A stretch of 46,919 nt of DNA. Source: Pluralibacter gergoviae ATCC 33028 = NBRC 105706 (GTDB lineage: Bacteria; Pseudomonadota; Gammaproteobacteria; Enterobacterales; Enterobacteriaceae). This document shows, piece after piece, positions 36,948 to 46,066 of the stretch. The notes beneath the pieces are model-generated. The model was not told the DNA's origin and searched no databases. It worked only from the letters and a program-made list of their open reading frames with translations. Numbering within the stretch: the stretch's first letter is position 1; each line of letters begins with the position of its first letter. Location: assembly GCF_001598855.1 (NCBI RefSeq), contig NZ_BCZS01000031.1, positions 1 to 46,919 of the forward strand, written 5' to 3'. The position numbers were made by a program, and so were the translations under genes.

Positions 36948-39851
36948 ATGGCAGAAAATAGCGCTGGAAGCATCGTTTATACCGTAAGCGCCGACATTGA
37001 GCCTCTGCTTGTCGGTGGGAAACTCGCAGCTGACGCACTGGATAAGTTCGATCGCTCGGCGCAGTCATCCAGCAAGGGAGTGGATAGTCTGGACAAAAGC
37101 GCAAATCAGGCCGGTGGTGCTTTCTCCGAACTGGCTGGGTACGCGAACTCAATGGACAATCAGCTGAAAAAGCTGAATACCAACGTCAATGGCATTGTGC
37201 GGGCAATGGAAGAAGCAAGAACTGGAACCGGAAGCGCTGCCAGTGAGTTCAACAGGGTTGAATCTATTATTGAGGCCTTGGGTAATCAGATCGCCGTTCT
37301 TGATGAGGCGCAAGAAAACGGCGCGCGCAGCGCGGCTATTTTAGCAGCACAGCTCCGAGCTGGATCTAAAGCTACCGATGAGGAAAAGCAGAAAATCGGA
37401 GAGCTGACCGGGCGACTGTATGACATGAAGACGGGGGTTGATACCGGGGCCAAAAGCCATGGAAACTGGAAAAACACCATGCAGCAGGCTGGTTATCAGG
37501 TTCAGGATTTCATCGTGCAAGTGCAGGGCGGACAGTCTGCCCTGGTGGCGTTTGCTCAGCAGGGGTCTCAGTTGGCCGGAGCATTCGGCCCAGGCGGTGC
37601 TGTTCTTGGTGCTGTAATAGCGCTGGGTTCGGTTATTGCAGGCACGCTTATTACCTCTCTAAATGGGGGTAAAAACGCAATGGATGCGTTGAAGGATGCC
37701 GCAGAGGCTATGGATAAGGTAATCACCGTGTCGCAAAATGGAGTTGCAGCGCTATCGGACAAATATGCACTACTGGCCAGAACTAATGCAGAAGCTGCTA
37801 CGATCCTGCGCAATCAGGCGCTAATTGAGTATAACGCTGCCGTACAGAAAATACCGAAATCCATTAATGACGCCTCCAGTTCAATCATCACCTTTACCGA
37901 TAAGATCAGGACGTCATTTTCTACGGGTGAGGCGTCGATAGATAGCTTTAATAAAAATCTGTCCGACGTTGGGGCAACATCTACCGATTTCGCGAAGGCA
38001 ATGGAACAGGCCAGAAGCGCAGGGGCGAGATTTGTCGTTCAGTCCAACTCTATCCAGAGCACGGTACAGGCGCTGGCTGATAAGTTTGGGATTTCAGAGC
38101 AGGCTGCATTCAAACTAAGTAAACAGCTCTCTGATGTGGCCAACAACCCAACTCCGGAAGCCCTCCAAAAGTTGGTTATTGAGCTTCAGAACACCCACAG
38201 CGCATCAAAAGACGGCGCCGCCGCGATCGTAACGTTTCTTGGCCCCCTCACTGAGTTGGTAAGAGTAGCCGGTGAGGCTCAGATAAACCTGGCAGGCATG
38301 AAAAAAGAGGTGGATAACCTTACTGCCGGGCAAAAGAACCTAATCCAGCAATCTGAAAGAAGCCTAGCGCTGTCAAAGCTTCAAGGAGAGGCTCGCGCCC
38401 GCCTTCAGGCGCAATATGCTGCTGAAGATGCCGGGTTTGCGAAAGATGACCCTCATACAAAGAAAATGCAAGATGATGCTGCTGCAACGTACAAGAACAC
38501 GCAGGCGCAAAAAGAACTGAAATCAGAGCAAAAAAAGGGAGCGACTCAAGCGGAGTCTATCTCCCAAAAACTCGCCAACCTCAAGCAGCAATCTGAGCTC
38601 GCCGCCGGGTCAACCAAAGAACTAAGCCGCGAGCAGGCGATCCTGAATGCTCAGCAATCGCTCGGCAAAGGTGCAACCCAGGAGCAGATCGCCCTGGCCG
38701 GCAAATACGCCGCGGCGAAGTGGGATACAGCCAACGCAATCAAGGCCCAAGCGGCAGCAGAGAAGCTGTTGCCGGAAGCGCGTGAGAATGCGAGCTACAA
38801 ACAAGATGTAGACGCGCTGAACACCGCGCTGCAGGCCAAGAAAATCACCCAGCAGCAGTATAACCAGACCAGTGAGCAACTGGAGCAGCAGCACCAGGCC
38901 AATCTCGCAAAAATCCGCGCGCAGCAGGTTGTTACGCCGCAGCAATCCGCGGCTGGTGAGGTCGATCCGGTTCAGCGCCTGCAGAATCAGCACGCGCAGG
39001 AACTGGCCCTCATTCAGCAGTTTGAGCAGCAGGGGGTGATTGCGCATCAGAATGCCCTGGCGCTTCGCGCAGCGGCCGACACTCAGTACGAGCAGCAGCG
39101 TATCGCCGCGCAGTGGGAGATACTTAGTCAGCAAAGCCTCGGTTATAACATGCTCACCAGCGCCGTTGATTCATTTGGTGGCAATGCATCGAATGTAATT
39201 ACAGGACTGCTTACGCGATCGATGGACTTGAATGAGGCTCTTGCTTCGATAGGGAGGACGGTGCTGAATAGCGTCGTCAACTCTATTGTTCAGATGGGCG
39301 TGGAGGCGATGAAAAACTACATCATCGGGCAGACGCTTGGCGGTGCTGCGGTGGCCTCGTCAGTTGGCATGGCTGCCACTACTGCATCAGCCTGGGCGCC
39401 GGCGGCGGCAATGGCCTCGCTGGCGACGCTGGGGGCCAACTCTGCACCTGCATCTGCAGGGATAATCTCTACTGTTGGTGTTGCCAAGGGTATGGCTATT
39501 GCGGGAGGCCGTAAAAATGGCGGCCCTGTATCGGCTGGCTCGATGTACCAGGTAGGCGAGGGAGGGAAGCCTGAAATTTACCGCGCCAGCACCGGAAAGC
39601 AGTACATGATCCCCGGTGACAACGGCAAGGTGATCAGCAACCGTGAAATGCAGTCCGGCGGCGGCGTGAACGTCAAAATCAACGTCGTCAATCAGTCTAC
39701 GGGGGCAAAAGTTGCTGACGCCAACGGCTACATGCAGGACGGAAGCGCAGTGGTGGACCTGTTACTGACTGATATCGAGAGCGGCGGACCGTTCTCCAGT
39801 CAGATGCAGAATACGTTCGGACTGCGGCGCCAGGCCAACGGCGCCTACTAA
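36948..39851 (+). CDS. Tail tape measure protein
   Basis: 967 residues. Long helical N-terminus, a Gly/Ala-rich hydrophobic stretch near 210-235 (GGAVLGAVIALGSVIAGTLI), coiled coils through 330-760 (rich in Gln, Ala, Lys), and a C-terminus with GGRKNGGPVSAGSMYQVGEG and GKQYMIPGDNGKVISNREMQ, the end pattern of lambdoid tape measures. It sets tail length and is ejected through the tail. Tail length would be near 145 nm if about 1.5 angstrom per residue applies. It follows the accessory block instead of the chaperone gene. Confidence 0.93.
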   Translation: MAENSAGSIVYTVSADIEPLLVGGKLAADALDKFDRSAQSSSKGVDSLDKSANQAGGAFSELAGYANSMDNQLKKLNTNVNGIVRAMEEARTGTGSAASEFNRVESIIEALGNQIAVLDEAQENGARSAAILAAQLRAGSKATDEEKQKIGELTGRLYDMKTGVDTGAKSHGNWKNTMQQAGYQVQDFIVQVQGGQSALVAFAQQGSQLAGAFGPGGAVLGAVIALGSVIAGTLITSLNGGKNAMDALKDAAEAMDKVITVSQNGVAALSDKYALLARTNAEAATILRNQALIEYNAAVQKIPKSINDASSSIITFTDKIRTSFSTGEASIDSFNKNLSDVGATSTDFAKAMEQARSAGARFVVQSNSIQSTVQALADKFGISEQAAFKLSKQLSDVANNPTPEALQKLVIELQNTHSASKDGAAAIVTFLGPLTELVRVAGEAQINLAGMKKEVDNLTAGQKNLIQQSERSLALSKLQGEARARLQAQYAAEDAGFAKDDPHTKKMQDDAAATYKNTQAQKELKSEQKKGATQAESISQKLANLKQQSELAAGSTKELSREQAILNAQQSLGKGATQEQIALAGKYAAAKWDTANAIKAQAAAEKLLPEARENASYKQDVDALNTALQAKKITQQQYNQTSEQLEQQHQANLAKIRAQQVVTPQQSAAGEVDPVQRLQNQHAQELALIQQFEQQGVIAHQNALALRAAADTQYEQQRIAAQWEILSQQSLGYNMLTSAVDSFGGNASNVITGLLTRSMDLNEALASIGRTVLNSVVNSIVQMGVEAMKNYIIGQTLGGAAVASSVGMAATTASAWAPAAAMASLATLGANSAPASAGIISTVGVAKGMAIAGGRKNGGPVSAGSMYQVGEGGKPEIYRASTGKQYMIPGDNGKVISNREMQSGGGVNVKINVVNQSTGAKVADANGYMQDGSAVVDLLLTDIESGGPFSSQMQNTFGLRRQANGAY

Positions 39852-39853
39852 CC

Positions 39854-39875
39854 ACCCGCTACGGCGGGTTTTTTT
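39854..39875 (+). terminator. Terminator after the tape measure gene
   Basis: ACCCGC-TACG-GCGGGT (39854-39869) and seven T, then GCCTGGAGG as the next ribosome binding site; a near copy of 36908-36929. Confidence 0.9.
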
Positions 39876-39891
39876 ATTGCCTGGAGGAATT

Positions 39892-40365
39892 GTGGCTATC
39901 AGCTACCCGGAATGGCTGCCGCTTCCGCAGCGCGCCGATCAAAACATGACGCAGGACACAGGCTGGCAGACCACGCAACCCGCTGTCGGCCCGGCGATAT
40001 TCACGCCGTTCACCACCGATTTGAAAGCCACCTGGTCGCTGCAGTGGATTTTCACGCTGGACCAGGCAGAGCGGTTTAAATCGTGGCTGAGATCGCCGTC
40101 GTACTGTAATCGTGGCAACGCCTGGTTCGAGATGACGATTGACCTCGGCGACACGCAGGGGCCGCAGGCGCAACTGCTGCACTTCACGTCTATGCCGGTT
40201 CAGACCACCAAAAACGGCAATACAGTCACCTGGTCGGCAACCGTTATCTGCAACGGCATTCAGGATATCACCGAGGACTACGACGACTGGATTGTGCAGG
40301 CGCCGCCGAGATACGGCTACTGGCTTGATCTTCTCGTTACCGAAATACTGCCGAGGGCCGATTAA
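39892..40365 (+). CDS. Minor tail protein (distal tail-like)
   Basis: 157 residues from GTG 39892 (GGAGGAATT upstream). It begins MAISYPEWLPLPQRADQN and contains WSLQWIFTLDQAERFKSWLR and WFEMTIDLGD, then VTWSATVICNGIQD. This is the protein that follows the tape measure in related siphophages, probably a distal-tail component. Its stop overlaps the next ATG by 1 base. Confidence 0.75.
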   Translation: MAISYPEWLPLPQRADQNMTQDTGWQTTQPAVGPAIFTPFTTDLKATWSLQWIFTLDQAERFKSWLRSPSYCNRGNAWFEMTIDLGDTQGPQAQLLHFTSMPVQTTKNGNTVTWSATVICNGIQDITEDYDDWIVQAPPRYGYWLDLLVTEILPRAD

Positions 40366-40832
40366 TGCCGACACTCAGAGAATGGAAGGAGCGCCGCCCG
40401 GCGAGCGATATCAAGCAGACCGTTGTTTTCTCGCATCCCAACTTCACTTACCGCGTCGTGAACAACCTGTTCCGCCCAGCTCAGTTTGGCGGTGTGGATT
40501 TCGAGCCTGCGCGCTTCAGCGTGACCGAACCCACACAGGACGGCACCGCAACGCCGGAGATGGTGATTACGTTTGTGCAGGCGTCTGAGCATGTTCGTCA
40601 AACTCTGAAAAACTGGCGCGGTGCGGCAAGGATGTCGCCTATCAGCTGCACGTACCAGCAATGGGATGCCATTGGCGATGCCTACCCGATGAAGACCTGG
40701 TCGCTGTATGTGAAAGACATTTCCGCTGACGGCAACAACGTCACGGTCAACGTCGGGCTGACAAACCCGCTGACGCTGGCCAATCCAATCATCTATACAA
40801 CCGACCTTTATCCTGGCCTGAAAACATCATGA
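40365..40832 (+). CDS. DUF1833 tail protein
   Basis: 155 residues. MPTLREWKERRPASDIKQTV, NNLFRPAQFGGVDFEPARF and TFVQASEHVRQTLKNW form the DUF1833 pattern of minor tail proteins near the baseplate hub. Coupled to the peptidase gene by a 4-base overlap. Confidence 0.82.
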   Translation: MPTLREWKERRPASDIKQTVVFSHPNFTYRVVNNLFRPAQFGGVDFEPARFSVTEPTQDGTATPEMVITFVQASEHVRQTLKNWRGAARMSPISCTYQQWDAIGDAYPMKTWSLYVKDISADGNNVTVNVGLTNPLTLANPIIYTTDLYPGLKTS

Positions 40833-41224
40833 CTCAAGACGAATTTATCCGGCTTGTTAACGGCAAGCCGTGGGCGAACCGTGCCTGCACCTTTGAGCGA
40901 CTCGACTGCTGGGGGCTGGTGGTCCTGCATTACCGGCACGTTCTCGGGCTGGAGCTGCATCATATGTCGGGTTATGAGTCTGACTCTGACTTCGTGACCT
41001 GCTACGAACAGGAAGTGGGCGCGTGGCGACCAGTACCGGCGCCTGTTGCTGGTTGCATCGCCGTGTTTTATCGCGGGCAGATGCCGGCGCATATCGGCGT
41101 GATGGTCAGCCCCGTTAAATGCCTGCATTCGCGCGGCGAGTTCGGATTCGTGCGGCAGGACAGCCCGCGGGCGCTGCTGAAAGTCTATGAGCGAGTGGAG
41201 TACATGATCCATGGTTCGATATGA
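40829..41224 (+). CDS. NlpC/P60 tail peptidase
   Basis: 131 residues. Catalytic C27 in RLDCWGLVV and H88 in PAHIGVMV fit the NlpC/P60 Cys-His pair. Equivalent to the gpK peptidase of lambda-like tails, it trims peptidoglycan during DNA entry or is needed for tip assembly. Overlaps the tip gene by 14 bases. Confidence 0.92.
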   Translation: MTQDEFIRLVNGKPWANRACTFERLDCWGLVVLHYRHVLGLELHHMSGYESDSDFVTCYEQEVGAWRPVPAPVAGCIAVFYRGQMPAHIGVMVSPVKCLHSRGEFGFVRQDSPRALLKVYERVEYMIHGSI

Positions 41225-43685
41225 GTTGCAGCGTCTTCCTGGCGCGCCGAAAGAGCGGGGGAGCACCGAGGCGGGTGGATCGCTGATGGCGCTGCTGGAT
41301 AGCCTGAAACTGCACAGTAACGTGATAGTTAAACTGAACGGGCGCTCGCTGACTGATGATTTCGACATCGAGTATCAGCTGCGCGCGGGCGATGTTGTGG
41401 CAATTTATGACCAGCCGGAAGGCGGCGTGGGAAAACTGGTCAACCGCATTCTGCGGCCTGTGAGCAAAATCCTCTCGGGTACCATGAAATTTCTCGGCAT
41501 GTCGCCGAAAATGGGCAGCGTGTCGGCGGCCACCGGCGATTCTCCGAATAACGATGTTACCCAGCAGACCAACCGTGCCCGCCTCTACAAAGGGCGCCCG
41601 AACATATACGGCCAGGTGCGGTCGTACCCAGACCTGATTCAGGAGTCGATGTTTGAATACATCGACAATAACAAAATGGTCACGGAGTGGATGGAAATCG
41701 GCTATGGCCACTACAACGTTTCCTCTGTCCGTTACTCTGAATCATCGGTCGCTGCGATGGCCGGCGCCAGCTCTCAGGTGTTTCAGCCTGGGGAGGTGAT
41801 TCCCGAGATTATTCAGGGCTACGCGTTCGACGATGTTGATGGCCAGGAAATGCCAGGAACCAATGAGCAGACGAGCAATATCGTTCACCAAGCGACGAGT
41901 ACCAATCTGCTGGCCGGCACGTTTGCTGGCGGGCAGTTCTACGCGAAAATTAACAAAGAGAACGCGTTTGACGTTTTTTACGATACTCCGCGACCGTTCT
42001 CTGTTACCGCGACGGTTAACGTCACCTACAACACCGCCAGCGGTTCGGTAACGCGTGACGTGAATGTGGCGGCCAACCTGTTTAATGCCGAAATATCTGA
42101 CGATGGCGCCCTGGTGAATCCCCAGGAATTTTACGAGTTCTGGTTCAATAACCTGTCAGGATCAGATATCGCACAACTGCCGGCGGACACCGTCGTAAAC
42201 AGCACGCTATTCACCATCACGCAGTATGAAACCATCGCAGTGGGGCCGTTTTTCGCTGCGCTGGCGGGCGATCAACTCTGGCTGCATCTCTACGCAAACC
42301 AGAGCGACGACGAGGACGGCCCGGCCAGACTAACCTGGTGGCAGATTGACGAGGACAACGACCAGATACCCGGCACCGAGGAGTCGATGGAGGTCAACGT
42401 CAGGAACGATGGCGACGAGCCTGATTATATTTACCGGACATACAAAATAACGCCCGCGGCCGGTTTTGGGCGCTATGCGTTCAAGGCCGAGCGGACCAAT
42501 AACTCCGCCGCGGACTCTGTGCTTTATCTCTCCGGCGCACACTCAGTCATTGTTCGGCAGAACGTGGTTTATCCCGACGATACGCTGGTGCGGGTTACCG
42601 TTCGGCAGACTGAAACGCAGACCGTAGCCTCTGAGCGGAAATATAACTGCCTGGCGCAGCGCCGGGTAATTTCATGGACACCTGCAGGTGGGATTGACTA
42701 TACGCTGCGCACCAGCAGGTCATTTGCCGATGCGGTCCTGCACGAATGGGTCATGATCGGCAAACAGGATCCGGCGCGGCTGGACCTGACGTCGCTCTAC
42801 ACCATCGCCGACAGCCTGGCCGATGAGCGGTTGGGGTATTTCGACTGGACCTTCTCAGACGCCAGCCAGCCGCTGGGTGAGCGCATACAGACCATCTGCA
42901 ACGTTGCCAGGGTAAATTTCGATTGGATAGGAAATACGCTGGTCTTCTGGCGCGATGAGCGGGTGGCGAACCCTGACGCCGTTTTCGCCCGCTCAAACAT
43001 GTTCTGGGACGAGTACAAACTCAACTGGTCCATGTCGCTGCCCGGCGGCTACGACGGAATCACGCTTGACTACATTGATCCGACGTCGAACAAAAAGTCG
43101 TATATCTACCTGTCGATAACCAGTAACGGCATTTCGCAGGTTACCGACCCGACGGTTAACGCGAAACAGATCAGCCTCGACGGCTGCCGTAATGCATACC
43201 AGGCAACAGACCGTGCTTGGCTTGAAGCGCGAAAAATCCTTCTCTCGCGAGTAACCATGACGGTGAAAGTGCTGGAGTCGACTGAGGTTGAGAGGGGTTC
43301 GGTGATTCAGTGCCCGGACATGTACGACAACGTGCAGCAGACCGGCTACCTGAAAGGGCGCTACGGCGACGTGTTCCGCACGTCAGAGGTCATTGACTGG
43401 TCTCTCGGGGATATGTGGGTCGTCATGACAGACAGCGCTGGGGACTATCGAGGACGCTGGCGGGCATATCCTGTTGATGGCTCTCCGCGCGCATTCACGG
43501 CAGCAGCCGATGCATTCGATATCAACGTCTATGACGGCGTCACCGTGCAGTCCCCGAGCCGATATTTCATCGCTACCGATACTGAGCTTAATTCAACGCT
43601 CTGGCGCGTAGAGAGCTCCAAACCGAACGGGGATGAAACGCAAACCCTATCACTATCTGAGTATTCAGACGAAATCTATCCGTAA
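41211..43685 (+). CDS. Tail tip / host-specificity protein (J-like) with I-like N-terminus
   Basis: 824 residues. The first 80 (VIVKLNGRSLTDDFDIEYQL, GDVVAIYDQPEG) resemble the ThiS-like tail-assembly I domain; GKLVNRILRPVSKILSGTMK is the linker. From about 115, TQQTNRARLYKGRPNIYGQV starts the phage-tail hub region. Later segments (FDWTFSDASQPLGERIQTIC, FDWIGNTLVFWRDERV) are typical of the third domain. It forms the tip and carries the tailspike. Fusion of I-like and J-like parts is noteworthy. GC-rich like the rest of the tail genes. Confidence 0.88.
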   Translation: MVRYELQRLPGAPKERGSTEAGGSLMALLDSLKLHSNVIVKLNGRSLTDDFDIEYQLRAGDVVAIYDQPEGGVGKLVNRILRPVSKILSGTMKFLGMSPKMGSVSAATGDSPNNDVTQQTNRARLYKGRPNIYGQVRSYPDLIQESMFEYIDNNKMVTEWMEIGYGHYNVSSVRYSESSVAAMAGASSQVFQPGEVIPEIIQGYAFDDVDGQEMPGTNEQTSNIVHQATSTNLLAGTFAGGQFYAKINKENAFDVFYDTPRPFSVTATVNVTYNTASGSVTRDVNVAANLFNAEISDDGALVNPQEFYEFWFNNLSGSDIAQLPADTVVNSTLFTITQYETIAVGPFFAALAGDQLWLHLYANQSDDEDGPARLTWWQIDEDNDQIPGTEESMEVNVRNDGDEPDYIYRTYKITPAAGFGRYAFKAERTNNSAADSVLYLSGAHSVIVRQNVVYPDDTLVRVTVRQTETQTVASERKYNCLAQRRVISWTPAGGIDYTLRTSRSFADAVLHEWVMIGKQDPARLDLTSLYTIADSLADERLGYFDWTFSDASQPLGERIQTICNVARVNFDWIGNTLVFWRDERVANPDAVFARSNMFWDEYKLNWSMSLPGGYDGITLDYIDPTSNKKSYIYLSITSNGISQVTDPTVNAKQISLDGCRNAYQATDRAWLEARKILLSRVTMTVKVLESTEVERGSVIQCPDMYDNVQQTGYLKGRYGDVFRTSEVIDWSLGDMWVVMTDSAGDYRGRWRAYPVDGSPRAFTAAADAFDINVYDGVTVQSPSRYFIATDTELNSTLWRVESSKPNGDETQTLSLSEYSDEIYP

Positions 43686-43749
43686 TTAACATTTTCTTCG
43701 TGCTTATCAGGATTCTCCTGAGGATTACGCACGTCAAAAGGGCGACAAC

Positions 43750-45510
43750 ATGGCAGACAAATACCTGGATATTCCTCTCCCAACTCCGACTAAAAACGCG
43801 GTGCCGAGTACTGACATCCGCGATCACCTGTTTGCCGGCGCAAAGCTTGATGAGGAGGCGACCAGCGGACAGGACGTATATATTGACCGTCTGGGGCGTG
43901 CTCACCTGACCAATACTGGCCGCAACAATAAATTTGCAGCTGAGCTGCAGGCGATGATTGATCGCTTCAACGCGTTCATCGAGCGCAGCGGCTATCAGGT
44001 CATCGGCGACTACGAAGACGGTCCACTGACGATCACTGAATACAATCAGCTCGTCCGCTATCAGAACGAGCTGTGGAAAATAACCGCAGATACAGATATT
44101 CCGTTCACTACCGTCGGAAACAATGCGGAGTCGTGGGAAACGTCGGACAAGGCGCGCTTTGTTTCTGTTGGTGACGGCGCTCTTCGCCAAAACCTGGGTT
44201 CTGGCGAAACAGGTATGGGCGCCGATTTAGTTGCGGGTAATAAATTCAAAACAGTCAGGGAAATTATCTCTCGGATAAAGTCGTATGGTGACTATGGGAT
44301 CGGCTCACCAGTCGATGGTTACGACTCTGACTTTTATAGTAAAATATTTTCAGACCGTCAGGAAGATAATGACATTTACCTTCCTGGTGGTCTAAATGTA
44401 TCAAAAGAACTTTACGGCACATCAAACTATTCGGCAGCGGTAACAGTACTTGGTAATAATTTTGGCTCATTTCGCGCGCAAATTGTTAGTGGGAATACAT
44501 CAACGCTGTCTACATACGGAATGTCAGAGGATGTTCTGGTTTATACTGGAATAACAGGACGGGCATCAGTTAAAACGCTATCCCCTACTTATTCATCCAG
44601 CAGCATTAATATAAATGATAGCGCAGACCTATCGCGGATAAAAACTGGTAGCATAATAAAAACATCTGACGGATACTGGGGTAAGGTAAAGTCTAAAAGT
44701 GATGTGATTATACAGGTTGACGGATGGTATAAAACCGGGGTATCCGGGACACCAGTAGGAGACTCAGCATATCTTGACTGGGTAGATAAAACGTACCTGG
44801 AAAACAAGGTAATGTGGATTCCGGACACCTATACTGGCTCCAAAATAGTTGGTGCTGAGTGGGATTTTTATAATGCGTCATTGACATCGGGTGAGCGTAC
44901 TGGCCTTGATATGGTTATTCATAGCTCCTCCCCGTACGGCATGGATACTGCATTTTTGGTCCGTAGTGGGAGGGAGGGCTCTGGATGGCAAACAGCAATG
45001 AATGCCAGCAGTTTCTCATATGCAGCTCTGTATACGAACCGAGGGAGGGCAGGGATAACGCCGGAACAGGATATACTGTTAGATTCCGGATCTAAATACG
45101 GTATAAACTTCAATGGTCGTGACTACGGTAGCACACAAACTTCAATGCGCTGGCGATATAGTGAAACAAGCTCAGTTTATCCGAAAAAATTAAATAAGTA
45201 TGGGTTTGATATTTGTGGCGGTAAAACCATATCGAATGCCGGGAATGGCGTTGCTGTAACGTTAGATTATGCAGCGTATTTCGTTAACAATTCCTCATCG
45301 GTTTTTTCCCTGGTCCTGCCAGCAACAAATCTAGTCTTAGGTCAGAAGATAGACTTTTACATCCAAAGCAATTCTAATAATATTGAAGTGTCTTGCGTAA
45401 GCGCCAGCGTTTCTGTCAACGCCGCATCTAAGTTTATATTCAAACCAACGGATACGTTCACGTTAGCATCAGCAATTTGGAACGGGTCGGCTTGGTCATT
45501 TTACAGGTAA
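43750..45510 (+). CDS. Tailspike / receptor-binding protein
   Basis: 586 residues. The N-terminal 160 (MADKYLDIPLPTPTKNAVPS, GDYEDGPLTITEYNQLVRYQ, RFVSVGDGALRQNLGSG) is a conserved adapter seen in tailspikes of enterobacterial phages. From about residue 165 the DNA turns AT-rich and the protein becomes Ser/Asn/Gly-rich with short strands, like a beta-helix that recognises or cleaves O-antigen or capsule. No catalytic residues can be named. The C-terminus (FSLVLPATNLVLGQKIDFYI) looks like a trimerisation cap. Specificity domain probably exchanged. Confidence 0.85.
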   Translation: MADKYLDIPLPTPTKNAVPSTDIRDHLFAGAKLDEEATSGQDVYIDRLGRAHLTNTGRNNKFAAELQAMIDRFNAFIERSGYQVIGDYEDGPLTITEYNQLVRYQNELWKITADTDIPFTTVGNNAESWETSDKARFVSVGDGALRQNLGSGETGMGADLVAGNKFKTVREIISRIKSYGDYGIGSPVDGYDSDFYSKIFSDRQEDNDIYLPGGLNVSKELYGTSNYSAAVTVLGNNFGSFRAQIVSGNTSTLSTYGMSEDVLVYTGITGRASVKTLSPTYSSSSININDSADLSRIKTGSIIKTSDGYWGKVKSKSDVIIQVDGWYKTGVSGTPVGDSAYLDWVDKTYLENKVMWIPDTYTGSKIVGAEWDFYNASLTSGERTGLDMVIHSSSPYGMDTAFLVRSGREGSGWQTAMNASSFSYAALYTNRGRAGITPEQDILLDSGSKYGINFNGRDYGSTQTSMRWRYSETSSVYPKKLNKYGFDICGGKTISNAGNGVAVTLDYAAYFVNNSSSVFSLVLPATNLVLGQKIDFYIQSNSNNIEVSCVSASVSVNAASKFIFKPTDTFTLASAIWNGSAWSFYR

Positions 45511-45523
45511 TAGGGTAACGATT

Positions 45524-45700
45524 ATGGTAGATACAATTTTTAGAAATGATGATGGCGTTATTTCTGTAGAGTATACAGCACCCAACGAGAATGTATACTT
45601 ATTTAGTGTATACCTTTCTGATTATAACTCCGAAAGTGAAGCGCAAATTGCTGCGTTAAATATGGCTAAGAATGCAAGTGGTGAACATAATGAGCAATAA
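45524..45700 (+). CDS. 58-residue protein after the tailspike
   Basis: Reads MVDTIFRNDDGVISVEYTAP, then NVYLFSVYLSDYNSESEAQI and ends GEHNEQ. Acidic, short strands. AGGG lies 8 bases upstream of the ATG, and the 3' end overlaps the next gene by 11 bases. AT-rich like the tailspike tip, so the three genes may move together. A tailspike chaperone is possible. Confidence 0.65.
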   Translation: MVDTIFRNDDGVISVEYTAPNENVYLFSVYLSDYNSESEAQIAALNMAKNASGEHNEQ

Positions 45701-45869
45701 ATCAAATAGAGAGATCGAGCTTGAACTTGAGTTGGCAAAGACCAGAATGCAATTAGTATCTTTATCTATATGGAGAATGCAACACGATTACAATTCTCTT
45801 GAGGATGAAATTGTTAATTTAACAAAGGAGATTAATGCCATTAATGATGAGAATAATACCGATGGGTAA
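45690..45869 (+). CDS. 59-residue coiled-coil protein after the tailspike
   Basis: From ATG 45690 (GTGGTGAAC upstream): MSNKSNREIELELELAKTRM, a heptad-rich helix, and YNSLEDEIVNLTKEINAIND. It overlaps the 58-residue gene by 11 bases. Could oligomerise; chaperone or accessory fibre role by position only. A start at 45672 is less likely. Confidence 0.65.
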   Translation: MSNKSNREIELELELAKTRMQLVSLSIWRMQHDYNSLEDEIVNLTKEINAINDENNTDG

Positions 45870-45920
45870 AAATTTATTGTATTAGAGATTATAATTAATT
45901 TTATATGAGTAATTAAAAAT

Positions 45921-45946
45921 GTGTGGGCATTAAATATAACCCACAC
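45921..45946. terminator. Hairpin after the tail genes
   Basis: GTGTGGG/CCCACAC (45921-45927, 45940-45946). The + side continues ACATTTCTATT; the minus side has ATTTTTAATT, so it may work in both directions. Confidence 0.55.
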
Positions 45947-46002
45947 ACATTTCTATTAAAATAAAATTATTTTTTAATTTAAAATGGATTAATATAAAAC
46001 AA

Positions 46003-46030
46003 TTGACATCATGCTGGCAGATGTTATAGA
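46003..46030 (+). promoter_or_regulatory. Promoter of the terminal membrane-protein gene
   Basis: -35 TTGACA (46003-46008), 16-bp spacer, -10 TATAGA (46025-46030), 37 bp upstream of the start codon. A host-type promoter independent of the late operon, as expected of a lysogenic-conversion gene. Confidence 0.6.
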
Positions 46031-46066
46031 TAATACAATCTAAAGCAAATCATAGTTAAGATTGAA

